DNA of 22,608 bases from CAYZZA01 sp964482685 (GCA_964482685.1 CAYZZA010000020.1:1-22608); one strand, 5' to 3'. Positions 1 through 6,840 are shown, counted from the stretch's first letter. The notes: generated from the sequence alone by a model not told the origin. A program made the numbers and translations.

Positions 1-73
1 ATTAAGAAACTTTGGTTGCTTTAAATATGTGCGTCGATAAACAAACGTGTATTCTGTAAAGGTACAAAAAAAA

Positions 74-1231
74 TTATTTTTTACGAATAATTTTTTTCTT
101 TCTTTTTTTACTTGATTGTACAGGTACTTGTGGCGAAATTGCTTTTGGTTTTATCCGGACGTTGGCTCGATCCAATTGTTTTCCAACAGAAGGACGCTTG
201 ATTGGCGTAAGTTCTTGTTCTGAATACCCAGCTTGCGGCCATGTTTTTGAAACGGCGTATGCTTTCATGTATAAGTGCGAGAACGTAAAAGTTTCATCGT
301 CGTTTCCTAATGAAAAGTCATTTTCTTTGAAAAAAGTCATGTATTGCTTTGTATGAGTAGCTAATTTTGTGTGCACAAAAAATTGTTCTTCAGCAATGGG
401 CAACCAGTCTGCGGGCACAATTTTTTTCAACACATCTCGAAAGTTTTGGTACGCTTCGTGACGGGTATCATAAAAATGTGTGGTGTAGTACGTGAGATCT
501 TCTTGAGAAGGCCAGTACTGCTTGTGTTGTTTAGCTACTTTCCCAAGTTGATGTGCGGCCTGCTGTGACAAGTGTTGTTTGTGGTAAATCCATTGTCCGT
601 CTGACTCAATTGAAAAAGACAAACGATTCGTATACGTCAACAACGTCTCTAATTCTTCAGTCCGTAAAGGCAAGTTAGGTTGATAGACGCGCCAGACATC
701 TTGGAAAAAGGTTGGCTGGATGGTTCCGTATAAATTGACTAGCGCTTGTAGCATATCCAAGGCTGTTTGATTCAGGTGCATTTTTTCAGCAGTTTCTTCG
801 GATTGTGTTTGCTTTTCTAGAATTTCAAAGAGTTCATCCGGGAAAACAAGAGTGTAGCACTCTTTCTCGCGGTACATGTAGACCCAGCCATACGTAAGCA
901 GAGGAATCAAGAAGTCCATTTCTAGTAGCTCGTCTAAAGAGAGATCTGCATGCGTTTTTGCAGACAACGCTTCCACTTGAGCGCGGGATAGATACAAACA
1001 TTCGGTCGCAAACGTATCTGTGATATCCGATAATAACGTATCAACAATCTCTTGTTTTAAGTCGCGAGTCGTGATGCCGTCAATATGACGGATATCTTTT
1101 AGTGTTAATAGTTTATCTTTTGTATACCCATTTAAAGACTCTTCTAAAGAATGTTTTGCTTGTTTTTTAATCACAAAGTCATCTTCAAAAATAGCTTGAA
1201 TGGTTTGTTTTTGTTCGTGTGAATACGGCAT
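74..1231 (-). CDS. Uncharacterised 385-residue protein with a basic C-terminal tail
   Basis: I do not recognise this protein. It starts at an ATG behind AGGAAGGAG and is translated away from the HAD gene. It is mainly polar and helical, with no signal peptide or clear membrane segment. Residues about 36-70 (YTKDKLL, then ITTRDLKQEIVDTLL) have the spacing of a small Rho_N/SAP-like helix-extension-helix module; this is a resemblance by eye only. The middle (about 95-330) is rich in aromatic residues with no catalytic motif I can name. The last 15 residues are almost all Lys/Arg plus SS and II (SSKKRKKKIIRKK), as in nucleic-acid- or ribosome-binding tails. The gene stands alone, with a plausible promoter at 1263-1291. 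That it is a real gene is well supported by its length and ribosome binding site; any RNA- or DNA-binding role is inference. Confidence 0.8.
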   Translation of the reverse strand: MPYSHEQKQTIQAIFEDDFVIKKQAKHSLEESLNGYTKDKLLTLKDIRHIDGITTRDLKQEIVDTLLSDITDTFATECLYLSRAQVEALSAKTHADLSLDELLEMDFLIPLLTYGWVYMYREKECYTLVFPDELFEILEKQTQSEETAEKMHLNQTALDMLQALVNLYGTIQPTFFQDVWRVYQPNLPLRTEELETLLTYTNRLSFSIESDGQWIYHKQHLSQQAAHQLGKVAKQHKQYWPSQEDLTYYTTHFYDTRHEAYQNFRDVLKKIVPADWLPIAEEQFFVHTKLATHTKQYMTFFKENDFSLGNDDETFTFSHLYMKAYAVSKTWPQAGYSEQELTPIKRPSVGKQLDRANVRIKPKAISPQVPVQSSKKRKKKIIRKK

Positions 1232-1262
1232 ATGTAGTGCTCCTTCCTATTTATACGTCTTT

Positions 1263-1291
1263 AGTATACTAAAAAATAAGTTAAATAGGAA
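1263..1291 (-). promoter_or_regulatory. Possible promoter of the 385-residue protein gene
   Basis: Read on the minus strand, TATACT (1268-1263) is preceded at 17 bases by TTCCTA (1291-1286), a weak -35. The -10 lies inside the 14-base perfect palindrome TTTAGTATACTAAA (1260-1273), which could be a repressor site or simply AT-rich symmetry. Confidence 0.35.
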
Positions 1292-1360
1292 AAAAATGAG
1301 CGAATTTCTATCCTTTTTCTATAAAAATAGATTTTATAGAAAATTGTCTATTTGTGTGTA

Positions 1361-1400
1361 AAAAAAGAAACCTTTCCTTGACCGAGGAAAGGTTGTCTTT
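1361..1400 (-). terminator. Hairpin terminator, strongest for leftward transcription
   Basis: AACCTTTCCT (1369-1378) and AGGAAAGGTT (1385-1394) form a perfect 10-bp stem with a 6-base loop. On the minus strand the stem is followed by TTTCTTTTTTTA, a good U-tract; on the plus strand only by GTCTTTTA. No annotated gene is placed to feed leftward transcription into it. Confidence 0.6.
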
Positions 1401-1518
1401 TATGATAAGAAATCACGACACTATAGATGTAGAACAAGCCTTTTTGGCTGATTCGTTTAATGAATACGCTAATTTCAAGGTTGCCATTATTTTGTATATA
1501 GTAGAAAGAGGAGTAGAC

Positions 1519-1602
1519 ATGTCTATTCAGATTATTTATTCTCATGAATACACCCTTTATATTCATTGTGTGCATCAAACTCCTCATGAATTGTTTGTTT
1601 GA
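1519..1602 (+). CDS. Possible 27-codon leader peptide upstream of the HAD gene
   Basis: ATG at 1519 lies 5 bases behind a strong AAAGAGGAG (1505-1513). The reading frame runs 27 codons to TGA at 1600-1602, which falls in the right arm of the inverted repeat at 1571-1606. The peptide begins MSIQIIYSHEY and has no feature I recognise. The same frame is open back to about 1354, with another ATG at 1402, so it could be the end of a slightly longer small protein. Support is the ribosome binding site and position only. Confidence 0.3.
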   Translation: MSIQIIYSHEYTLYIHCVHQTPHELFV

Positions 1603-1606
1603 TGCA
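1571..1606. repeat. 10-bp perfect inverted repeat upstream of the HAD gene
   Basis: TGCATCAAAC (1571-1580) and GTTTGATGCA (1597-1606) are exact reverse complements separated by 16 bases. No T-tract follows on either strand, so it is not a standard terminator. A weak promoter candidate overlaps it: TTGTTT at 1591-1596, then TGT-TAGATA ending at 1620. It may be an operator or an RNA stem in a leader. Confidence 0.5.
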
Positions 1607-1700
1607 GTCAGTGTTAGATAAGAAAAGGGCCGAACAACCAACGAACTCATATGTGTACACGGATAAAGTACGGATATACGAGAGAAAAAGAGGTACGGAA

Positions 1701-2423
1701 ATGAAGACATACACACACATTATTTTTGATTTGGATGATACGTTGCTTGATTTTCAGCAGACACAAGCAGCAGCTTTGCGTCATATTTTGGAGGAATATC
1801 AACTCCCAAAGACTACAGAAACAACAACTCTATACCAAACCATCAACACTAATTTATGGAAAGAAATGGAAAAAGGAAACATTACACGTGCGGATATTTT
1901 TTCTACACGCTTTGAAGCATTTCTAAATGAGTTTGGTCTAGACGTCAACGGCGCAGCAGTGGATGAGCAATACAGACGTCACCTAGAAACGGGGTTTCAA
2001 ACGATTGCGCAAGCACCTGAAGTACTGTCTTCTCTGAAAGCAAAGGGGTTTCATCTTCTTGCAGGTTCAAACGGAGTCGGAAGGATTCAGCGAAAACGTC
2101 TAGCTGGTTCTAAGTTAAGGGGATATTTTGAAGACTTATTTATCTCAGAAGAAGTAGGTTTTTCAAAACCAGATAAGCGGTTTTTTGAAACAATTTTTGA
2201 TAAAACAAAGGAATCCGATCCATCGAAGTACATCATGGTGGGTGATAGCTTGACAGCAGATATCCAAGGAGCCAAAAATGTGGGTATTGATAGTGTCTGG
2301 TTTCAGCCTCATGCACATGATACTGTGGGGAACAGCCGGGATAGTACGTATACAATAGAGACTTTGCCTCAATTGTTGTCTGTGGTAGAATCACCTAACT
2401 TGTCCGAATCTTTCTACAAGTAG
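1701..2423 (+). CDS. HAD-superfamily hydrolase, YjjG/YfnB-type nucleotidase
   Basis: This is a 240-residue cytoplasmic phosphatase of the haloacid dehalogenase superfamily. Motif I is FDLDDTLLD with nucleophile D10 and general acid D12. Motif II is S123 in AGSNG, motif III is K156 in SKPD, and motif IV is GDSLTAD with D182 and D187. The helical cap after motif I and the overall length match YjjG/YfnB-type pyrimidine nucleoside 5'-monophosphatases, which clean up nucleotides including non-canonical ones; that specificity is inferred from resemblance. The start at 1701 is chosen because MKTYTHIIFDLDDT is the family N-terminus and AAAGAGGT lies 6 bases upstream; the frame is open further upstream from 1599. 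It appears monocistronic. It could also be a HAD enzyme of another substrate class. Confidence 0.87.
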   Translation: MKTYTHIIFDLDDTLLDFQQTQAAALRHILEEYQLPKTTETTTLYQTINTNLWKEMEKGNITRADIFSTRFEAFLNEFGLDVNGAAVDEQYRRHLETGFQTIAQAPEVLSSLKAKGFHLLAGSNGVGRIQRKRLAGSKLRGYFEDLFISEEVGFSKPDKRFFETIFDKTKESDPSKYIMVGDSLTADIQGAKNVGIDSVWFQPHAHDTVGNSRDSTYTIETLPQLLSVVESPNLSESFYK

Positions 2424-2452
2424 GATTTGTAGTATATGTTCGGGCAAAGTGA

Positions 2453-2480
2453 ACCTTATAAAAAAAATAAGAGGTTTAAG
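2453..2480 (+). terminator. Weak terminator-like hairpin after the HAD gene
   Basis: AACCTTAT and ATAAGAGGTT pair with one bulged A around a 7-base A loop. There is no T-run after it on the plus strand, so termination is doubtful. Confidence 0.2.
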
Positions 2481-2525
2481 GTATACAAAACACGTAAAAA
2501 TGAGTAAGATAGCATGGAATAGAAT

Positions 2526-2553
2526 TTGTAAACATGAGGCACACGGATATCAA
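2526..2553 (+). promoter_or_regulatory. Possible promoter of the amino acid ABC transporter operon
   Basis: TTGTAA (2526-2531) and TATCAA (2548-2553) are spaced by 16 bases, about 54 bases before the first start codon. It is the best pair I find in the 2424-2607 spacer but both boxes are imperfect. The spacer also holds a 9-bp inverted repeat (2488-2496 with 2574-2582). Confidence 0.3.
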
Positions 2554-2607
2554 TATTTATTCATTATCTGGACTACGTGTTTAAACATATAAAAGGGGAT
2601 GAAAAGA

Positions 2608-3450
2608 TTGAAAAAGAACAAAATATTTTTAAAACTTGTGATGGCTAGCTCTCTTTTCTTGTTTGCTTGCGGAGCTAATAATGAGACAACTGACACAACA
2701 GATACTGCAAGTACATCTGAAGCCACAATAGGATTGCTTGAAAAAGTAAAAGATGAAGGTGTACTAAGAGTTGGGACGATGGGGACGTACCAACCATATA
2801 CGTTCTTAAACGAAGACAAAGAGTTAGATGGATTTGATGTTGAGATTGCTAAAGAAGTTGCAAAAGGCTTAGACGTTGAAATTGAATTTGTTTCACAAGA
2901 ATTTTCCGGAATGATTGCAGGTCTCCAAACAGGGAAGTTTGATATGGTTGCCAGTCAAATGACTATCACAGATGAACGAAAAGAACAGATGCTATTTTCA
3001 GATCCGTATATCACCAACGATGTAAAAGTAATTGTACGTGAAGATGATATGGAAATTACTTCTACAGAAGACTTCCCCGGAAAAGAAATTGGGGTTGGTC
3101 TTGGAACAAATGACGAAACATATCTTCGTACAGAGTTGATGCCTGAAGTTGGAGATTTTGAAATCCGAACCTATGATGATGTCATCACGTCATTGAGAGA
3201 CTTAGATGCTGGACGTATTGATGCTACAATCAACAACCTCTATGCACTTAAGCCAATCATTGAAACCAATGGATTTAAAATCAAAGCTGTAGGAGACCCA
3301 ATCAAATCAGATCGACCAGGATTGGCCGTTAAACTTGGCAATGAATCCTTCATTGAAGAAGTAAACAAAATATTGTCTGAAATTAAAGAAGATGGTACGT
3401 ATGATGCAATCTTCATGAAGTGGTTTGGCGAAGAACCACCTTCTGAATAA
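2608..3450 (+). CDS. Amino acid ABC transporter substrate-binding lipoprotein (cystine/polar type)
   Basis: This 280-residue extracellular lipoprotein captures an amino acid for the adjacent permease. It has a short lysine-rich N-terminus, a hydrophobic stretch and lipobox LFAC, giving lipidation at C21. The mature part is a family 3 (SBP_bac_3) binding fold: RVGTMGTYQPY, DGFDVEIAKEVA, ASQMTITDERK, FSDPY, GKEIGVGLGTN, and a closing KWFGEE. GVGLGTN followed by RTYDD and LDAGRIDATI resembles the FliY/TcyJ cystine-binding branch, so cystine is a reasonable but unproven ligand. I choose the TTG at 2608, 9 bases after AAAAGGGG. The in-frame ATG at 2599 touches that Shine-Dalgarno sequence with no spacer, so it is unlikely to be used. 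First gene of a four-gene operon. Confidence 0.9.
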   Translation: MKKNKIFLKLVMASSLFLFACGANNETTDTTDTASTSEATIGLLEKVKDEGVLRVGTMGTYQPYTFLNEDKELDGFDVEIAKEVAKGLDVEIEFVSQEFSGMIAGLQTGKFDMVASQMTITDERKEQMLFSDPYITNDVKVIVREDDMEITSTEDFPGKEIGVGLGTNDETYLRTELMPEVGDFEIRTYDDVITSLRDLDAGRIDATINNLYALKPIIETNGFKIKAVGDPIKSDRPGLAVKLGNESFIEEVNKILSEIKEDGTYDAIFMKWFGEEPPSE

Positions 3451-3475
3451 AAAAAGCCAGAAGGGAACCGTATAG

Positions 3476-4120
3476 ATGAAACTAGTAATTGAAAACTTGC
3501 CTTTTTTGCTGCAAGGTGCGTATTACACTTTATTGATTACCTTAGTGTCCATGTTTTTTGGCTCCTTGATTGGAGTAGTGGTAGCCATTGCCAGACTAAA
3601 GGGGAATAAATTTGTTAGAGGACTGGCTCGCGCGTATGTCTCAATTATACGTGGGACACCCACGTTGGTCCAAATTGTAGTGATTTACTATGGATTGGTT
3701 GATTTCGGGATTGCTTTAAATCCACTGCCCGCGTCCTTTATTGCACTGAGCATCAATAGTGGAGCTTATTTATCTGAATCCATTCGTGGGGCTTTGCAAA
3801 CCATACCCAAAGGACAAACGGAAGCAGCATACGCAACGGGGATGACTCCATGGCAAACAATGAAGCGTATTATCTTGCCTCAAGCGATTCGTCATGCGAT
3901 TCCACCGGTAGGAAATACTTTTATAGGGATGTTGAAAGAAACATCCCTTGTCTCTGTGATCACCGTAACTGAATTATTGCGTTCAGCTCAATTGCTGATT
4001 GCTCAATACTATGTCTACTTGCCTTTGTATTTAGGTATCGGCGTTATTTATTGGGTCATGAGTACTGTGTTTGCTTACTTCCTTGAACGAGTTGAAAAGC
4101 GTTTGTCTATTTATGAGTAG
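3476..4120 (+). CDS. Amino acid ABC transporter permease (HisM/GlnP family)
   Basis: This 214-residue integral membrane protein forms the translocation channel of the importer, presumably as a homodimer because only one permease gene is present. The N-terminal transport segment (LLQGAYYTLLITLVSMFFGS) and RGTPTLVQ are typical of the HEQRo amino-acid permease family. The EAA loop that contacts the ATPase is visible as EAAYATGMTPWQTMKRIILP followed by QAIRHAIPPVGN. About five membrane spans are predictable by eye. ATG 3476 lies about 10 bases behind AAGGGA, 25 bases after the binding-protein stop; the ATPase gene follows after 13 bases. Confidence 0.94.
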   Translation: MKLVIENLPFLLQGAYYTLLITLVSMFFGSLIGVVVAIARLKGNKFVRGLARAYVSIIRGTPTLVQIVVIYYGLVDFGIALNPLPASFIALSINSGAYLSESIRGALQTIPKGQTEAAYATGMTPWQTMKRIILPQAIRHAIPPVGNTFIGMLKETSLVSVITVTELLRSAQLLIAQYYVYLPLYLGIGVIYWVMSTVFAYFLERVEKRLSIYE

Positions 4121-4133
4121 AAAGGGAACATAC

Positions 4134-4901
4134 ATGATTACACTGACTGGATTAGCAAAATCGTTTGGAGATTTAGAAGTCCTAAAAGACATCAATTTGA
4201 CTGTGAAAAAAGGAGAAGTACTCTCTGTTTTAGGGCCAAGTGGGTCTGGAAAAAGTACGATGCTGCGCTGTATCAATGGATTAGAAGAGTTGACCAAAGG
4301 CAGTATCGAAGTGAATGGTATCGTGATTAGCTCTGAACAAAGTAAAAAAGAACGAAAAGAAAATGTGCAAAAAATCCGTACCCAAACGGGAATGGTGTTT
4401 CAACAATTTAATCTGTATCCACATAAAACTGCTCTAGAAAATGTGACGGAAGCTCTGGTGACGGTAAAGAACATGCCCCAAGTAGAAGCGGATAAAAAAG
4501 GCGAAACATTGTTGGCGCGTGTGGGCCTCTTTGACAAGCGCAACGAGTATCCTTCGCGTTTATCAGGTGGGCAACAGCAACGTGTCGCGATTTCTCGTGC
4601 ACTAGCGATGGAACCAGACGTATTGCTTTTTGACGAACCGACGTCGTCATTGGATCCTGAATTGGTAGATGAAGTCTTGACGGTAATCGCAGAACTCGCA
4701 CATGACGGCATGACCATGATTGTGGTGACTCATGAGATGGCGTTTGCTCGTGATGTGTCCGATCGCATTGTATTTATGGCAGATGGGTATATTGTAGAAG
4801 AAAATACACCTGAGAATTTCTTTGAACACCCCCAAACAGAGCGAGCCAAAAAATTCTTGAAATGGGAACCAACTAAACAAAAAGGAGACGTAAACCAATG
4901 A
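4134..4901 (+). CDS. Amino acid ABC transporter ATP-binding protein (GlnQ family)
   Basis: This 255-residue cytoplasmic ATPase powers the importer. Walker A is GPSGSGKST at 34-42, the Q-loop is in GMVFQQFNLYPH, the ABC signature is LSGGQQQR at 143-150, Walker B is LLFDEP with D167-E168, the D-loop is SSLD, and the switch histidine is in VVTHEM. All catalytic residues are present and the length is that of GlnQ/HisP proteins. I place the start at 4134 (MITLTGLAKSFGD) behind AAAGGGA; the frame extends upstream into the permease gene but without similarity. The stop codon overlaps the ATG of the following OsmC gene (ATGA), which implies translational coupling. Confidence 0.94.
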   Translation: MITLTGLAKSFGDLEVLKDINLTVKKGEVLSVLGPSGSGKSTMLRCINGLEELTKGSIEVNGIVISSEQSKKERKENVQKIRTQTGMVFQQFNLYPHKTALENVTEALVTVKNMPQVEADKKGETLLARVGLFDKRNEYPSRLSGGQQQRVAISRALAMEPDVLLFDEPTSSLDPELVDEVLTVIAELAHDGMTMIVVTHEMAFARDVSDRIVFMADGYIVEENTPENFFEHPQTERAKKFLKWEPTKQKGDVNQ

Positions 4902-5323
4902 TTGTCAAGACAACGTGGAATCGAGGACGTAAATTTACTGCAGTTGGAGATTCTGGTTTTGAAGTGAATATGGACGCGACTCCAGCGTATGGCGGATTAG
5001 GCGAAGGAGCAACGCCGACAGAAATGCTCTTGGCTTCTCTAGCCGGATGTATTGGGATTGATGCAACCATGGTATTGAACCGTCAACTCGAAAACATTAC
5101 GCATTTAGAGATTGAAACCGAAGGCATCCGTGAGGAAGAACCTCCAAAAGCATTTACTTCGATTAACGTGACGTTTCATATCACCGGAGAAGTAAAAGCC
5201 AGTCGCATTTGGCGTGCGATTGAGTTGAGTGAAGAAAAGTATTGCACAGTCTCGAATTCATTGAGCGCGACGATTACGTATGATGTCGTATTAAATGGCG
5301 AGAAACTGGACAGAGAAATTTAG
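4898..5323 (+). CDS. OsmC-family protein (thiol-dependent peroxidase-like)
   Basis: This is a 141-residue OsmC/YhfA-type protein. OsmC and Ohr reduce organic hydroperoxides with a pair of cysteines; many YhfA-like members have no proven activity. Both family cysteines are visible, C51 in SLAGCIGID and C116 in EKYCTVSNSL, with the usual preceding GEGATPTEMLLASL helix. The start overlaps the ATPase stop by four bases, with AAAGGAGA just upstream inside the ATPase gene, and a strong terminator follows. Its place in an amino acid import operon suggests a link between thiol or cystine supply and redox defence, but that is inference. Substrate unknown. Confidence 0.9.
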   Translation: MIVKTTWNRGRKFTAVGDSGFEVNMDATPAYGGLGEGATPTEMLLASLAGCIGIDATMVLNRQLENITHLEIETEGIREEEPPKAFTSINVTFHITGEVKASRIWRAIELSEEKYCTVSNSLSATITYDVVLNGEKLDREI

Positions 5324-5334
5324 AAAAATAATTT

Positions 5335-5371
5335 AAAAAACGAGACGTCCTTTTAGGGCGTCTCGTTTTTT
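5335..5371 (+). terminator. Rho-independent terminator of the ABC transporter-osmC operon
   Basis: The arms at 5335-5350 and 5356-5371 form a 16-bp stem (AAAAAACGAGACGTCC with GGGCGTCTCGTTTTTT, one G-T pair) around the loop TTTTA, ending in six T. Confidence 0.93.
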
Positions 5372-5453
5372 AAGGCGATTCAATAGACAACTCTTTTTTT
5401 ATGGGCTAACCTTAAGAATGTAAGCAATAAAAATAAAAAGGGGAGTTTTATAT

Positions 5454-5909
5454 ATGAACAACGATTTATTTAAGTATCTAAATGAAACAGTTGCTACGTA
5501 CGGCTTATTCTATATCAAACTGCACCAACATCACTTTTACGTACGAGGAAAAGGATTCTTTATTCTTCACGAAAAATTTGAAGAAATGTACGACATGATG
5601 CATGAACAATTTGATGAGTTAGCTGAACGATTGATTACACTTGGTGGAAAACCATATGCAACACTACAAGAATTTATCGATCATTCGATTATTACAGAAA
5701 AACCGTATGAAGAGACAACTGCAGATGAACTTGTTGCCTCGACTGTTTCTGATTTAAAAACGTTTGTGAAGCATTTGGAAAAAGGAATTGAAATGACCGG
5801 TGATACGGATAATGGAACACAAGACTTATTGATTGGTTACCAATCCAGTATGGAAAAAGAAATCTGGATGTTACAGGCCTTTCTAGGAAAAGGACCATTA
5901 GATAAATAA
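5454..5909 (+). CDS. dps: Dps-family ferritin-like DNA-protection/iron-storage protein
   Basis: This 151-residue protein should assemble into a 12-subunit shell that oxidises Fe(II) with hydrogen peroxide and stores the iron, limiting hydroxyl radical damage. The inter-subunit ferroxidase residues are visible: H27 in HHFYVRG, H39 in FFILHEKFEE, and D54 and E58 in FDELAERL, followed by the family motif LGGKPYATLQEF. The length is normal. ATG 5454 follows GGGGAG by 8 bases. A weak promoter candidate is TAGACA (5384-5389), 17 bases, TAACCT (5407-5412); I see no convincing PerR box. It is monocistronic between two terminators and near the OsmC gene, giving a small oxidative-stress neighbourhood. 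There is no lysine-rich DNA-binding tail, so direct DNA binding is not supported. Confidence 0.93.
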   Translation: MNNDLFKYLNETVATYGLFYIKLHQHHFYVRGKGFFILHEKFEEMYDMMHEQFDELAERLITLGGKPYATLQEFIDHSIITEKPYEETTADELVASTVSDLKTFVKHLEKGIEMTGDTDNGTQDLLIGYQSSMEKEIWMLQAFLGKGPLDK

Positions 5910-5940
5910 AAAGACACACAAGTACGTATCTAATATAAGT

Positions 5941-5989
5941 GTAAAAAAAGAACTAGCTGGGAATTATTCCTAGCTAGTTCTTTTTTTAC
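5941..5989. terminator. Bidirectional terminator between dps and the methyltransferase gene
   Basis: A 23-bp inverted repeat (5941-5963 with 5967-5989, one G-T pair, 3-base loop) has a run of seven A on the left arm and seven T on the right, so it can end transcription from both convergent genes. Confidence 0.93.
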
Positions 5990-5995
5990 ACAGAT

Positions 5996-6622
5996 TTATT
6001 TTGTGTTTGTAATCTCAATAAATTTGACAATATCGCTCCACACATTTTGGGCCACAATATCCTTGTTGTGAAATCCAGCAAGGGTCAAGTTCTCCATTGT
6101 TCTCCGGTTGATGTTGGCACCCCAAAGAGTCACCGTGAGTACGTTGGCAATGTCCATGACTTTACCTACCATTTTATTGTGGCTACGCATATGCTCCAGC
6201 ATAATGATTCTACCTTCAGGTTTACAGACCCGCCTTATTTCTTTCAACCCCTGAATAGGATCGGGTACAGAACAAAAAACACATGAACACAAGACAGTAT
6301 CGAATGTATTATCCGGAAATGTCATGTTTTGAGCATCCATTTCGAGTAAGGTAATGTGTGGCGTATCTGTCACCTTTTGTATAGCTTTCTCCAACATTTT
6401 TTCACTAAAATCGATGCCAGTGATTGCGAGGGTATCTGGGTAAAAAAGCAAGTTTTTTCCTGTTCCAACTCCAACTTCTAAGACAGAGGTGCCTTGGATA
6501 CGGTCAATCATTTTGTGTCGCCATGTATCGCTTGTAGCGGATTCCATTGGATTGTCAAAGAGGTCATATACTTTTGAAAGCCGATTGTATCGGCGTTTTA
6601 TTTTTTCGTTTTCTGAAGCCAT
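5996..6622 (-). CDS. Class I SAM-dependent methyltransferase (PmtA/UbiE-like)
   Basis: This 208-residue protein has a Rossmann-fold methyltransferase domain. Motif I is VLEVGVGTG at 47-55, the acidic residue that binds SAM ribose is D71 in ITGIDFS, and LLEMDAQNMTFP (D96) and FDTVLCSCVFCSVPDP are motifs II/III, followed by GLKEIRRVCKPEGRIIMLEH. The last motif and the length resemble phosphatidylethanolamine N-methyltransferase (PmtA) and menaquinone/ubiquinone (UbiE) methylases; the substrate cannot be fixed by eye. The start at 6622 is set by AAAGGAGATGA directly upstream; the frame stays open to 6784 but those residues look non-coding. It is single and convergent with dps. Four cysteines cluster at 112-133, three of them within C112-S-C-V-F-C-S. 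Confidence 0.88.
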   Translation of the reverse strand: MASENEKIKRRYNRLSKVYDLFDNPMESATSDTWRHKMIDRIQGTSVLEVGVGTGKNLLFYPDTLAITGIDFSEKMLEKAIQKVTDTPHITLLEMDAQNMTFPDNTFDTVLCSCVFCSVPDPIQGLKEIRRVCKPEGRIIMLEHMRSHNKMVGKVMDIANVLTVTLWGANINRRTMENLTLAGFHNKDIVAQNVWSDIVKFIEITNTK

Positions 6623-6668
6623 GTGGTCATCTCCTTTGTGTATGAGAAAAGGAAAAAAGGATGGAGAA

Positions 6669-6698
6669 ATTATAAGAACGGGACTAAAAAGAGGGGAA
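6669..6698 (-). promoter_or_regulatory. Probable promoter of the methyltransferase gene
   Basis: On the minus strand a perfect TATAAT (6674-6669) follows the weak -35 TTCCCC (6698-6693) with an 18-base spacer, about 47 bases before the start codon. Confidence 0.45.
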
Positions 6699-6768
6699 GG
6701 TTCATAATTAAATGGAGTGTACCACGCACAAGAAGAAAATGTACAAGGAAACAGAACTATTGAGACGC

Positions 6769-6783
6769 TGAAGTGAGACTTCA
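6769..6783. repeat. 15-base palindrome TGAAGT-GAG-ACTTCA
   Basis: A perfect 6-bp inverted repeat with a 3-base centre sits directly upstream of the rightward promoter before pth and about 70 bases upstream of the methyltransferase promoter. The size and symmetry suit a dimeric repressor site, but no regulator gene is nearby. Confidence 0.4.
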
Positions 6784-6786
6784 CTA

Positions 6787-6815
6787 CGCATTCTTTTTTG
6801 TTTTTGTGCTATACT
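6787..6815 (+). promoter_or_regulatory. Extended -10 promoter upstream of pth
   Basis: TGC-TATACT (TG at 6807-6808, hexamer 6810-6815) is an extended -10 element. The -35 region (about 6787-6792) is poor, which an extended -10 can compensate. Transcription would start near 6822. Confidence 0.55.
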
Positions 6816-6840
6816 AAAAATCAAAATATAAGTAAAAAGA

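Noticed and set aside
1348..1716. 122-codon minus-strand frame in the 1232-1700 spacer
   Set aside because: Its stop lies beyond the U-tract of the leftward terminator inside it, so the transcript would lack the end of the frame, and its composition is not protein-like. An internal ATG behind AAAGGGTG is noted but has the same problem.
5372..5453. PerR-type operator upstream of dps
   Set aside because: No 15-base match resembling the TTATAAT-N-ATTATAA consensus is present in the spacer.
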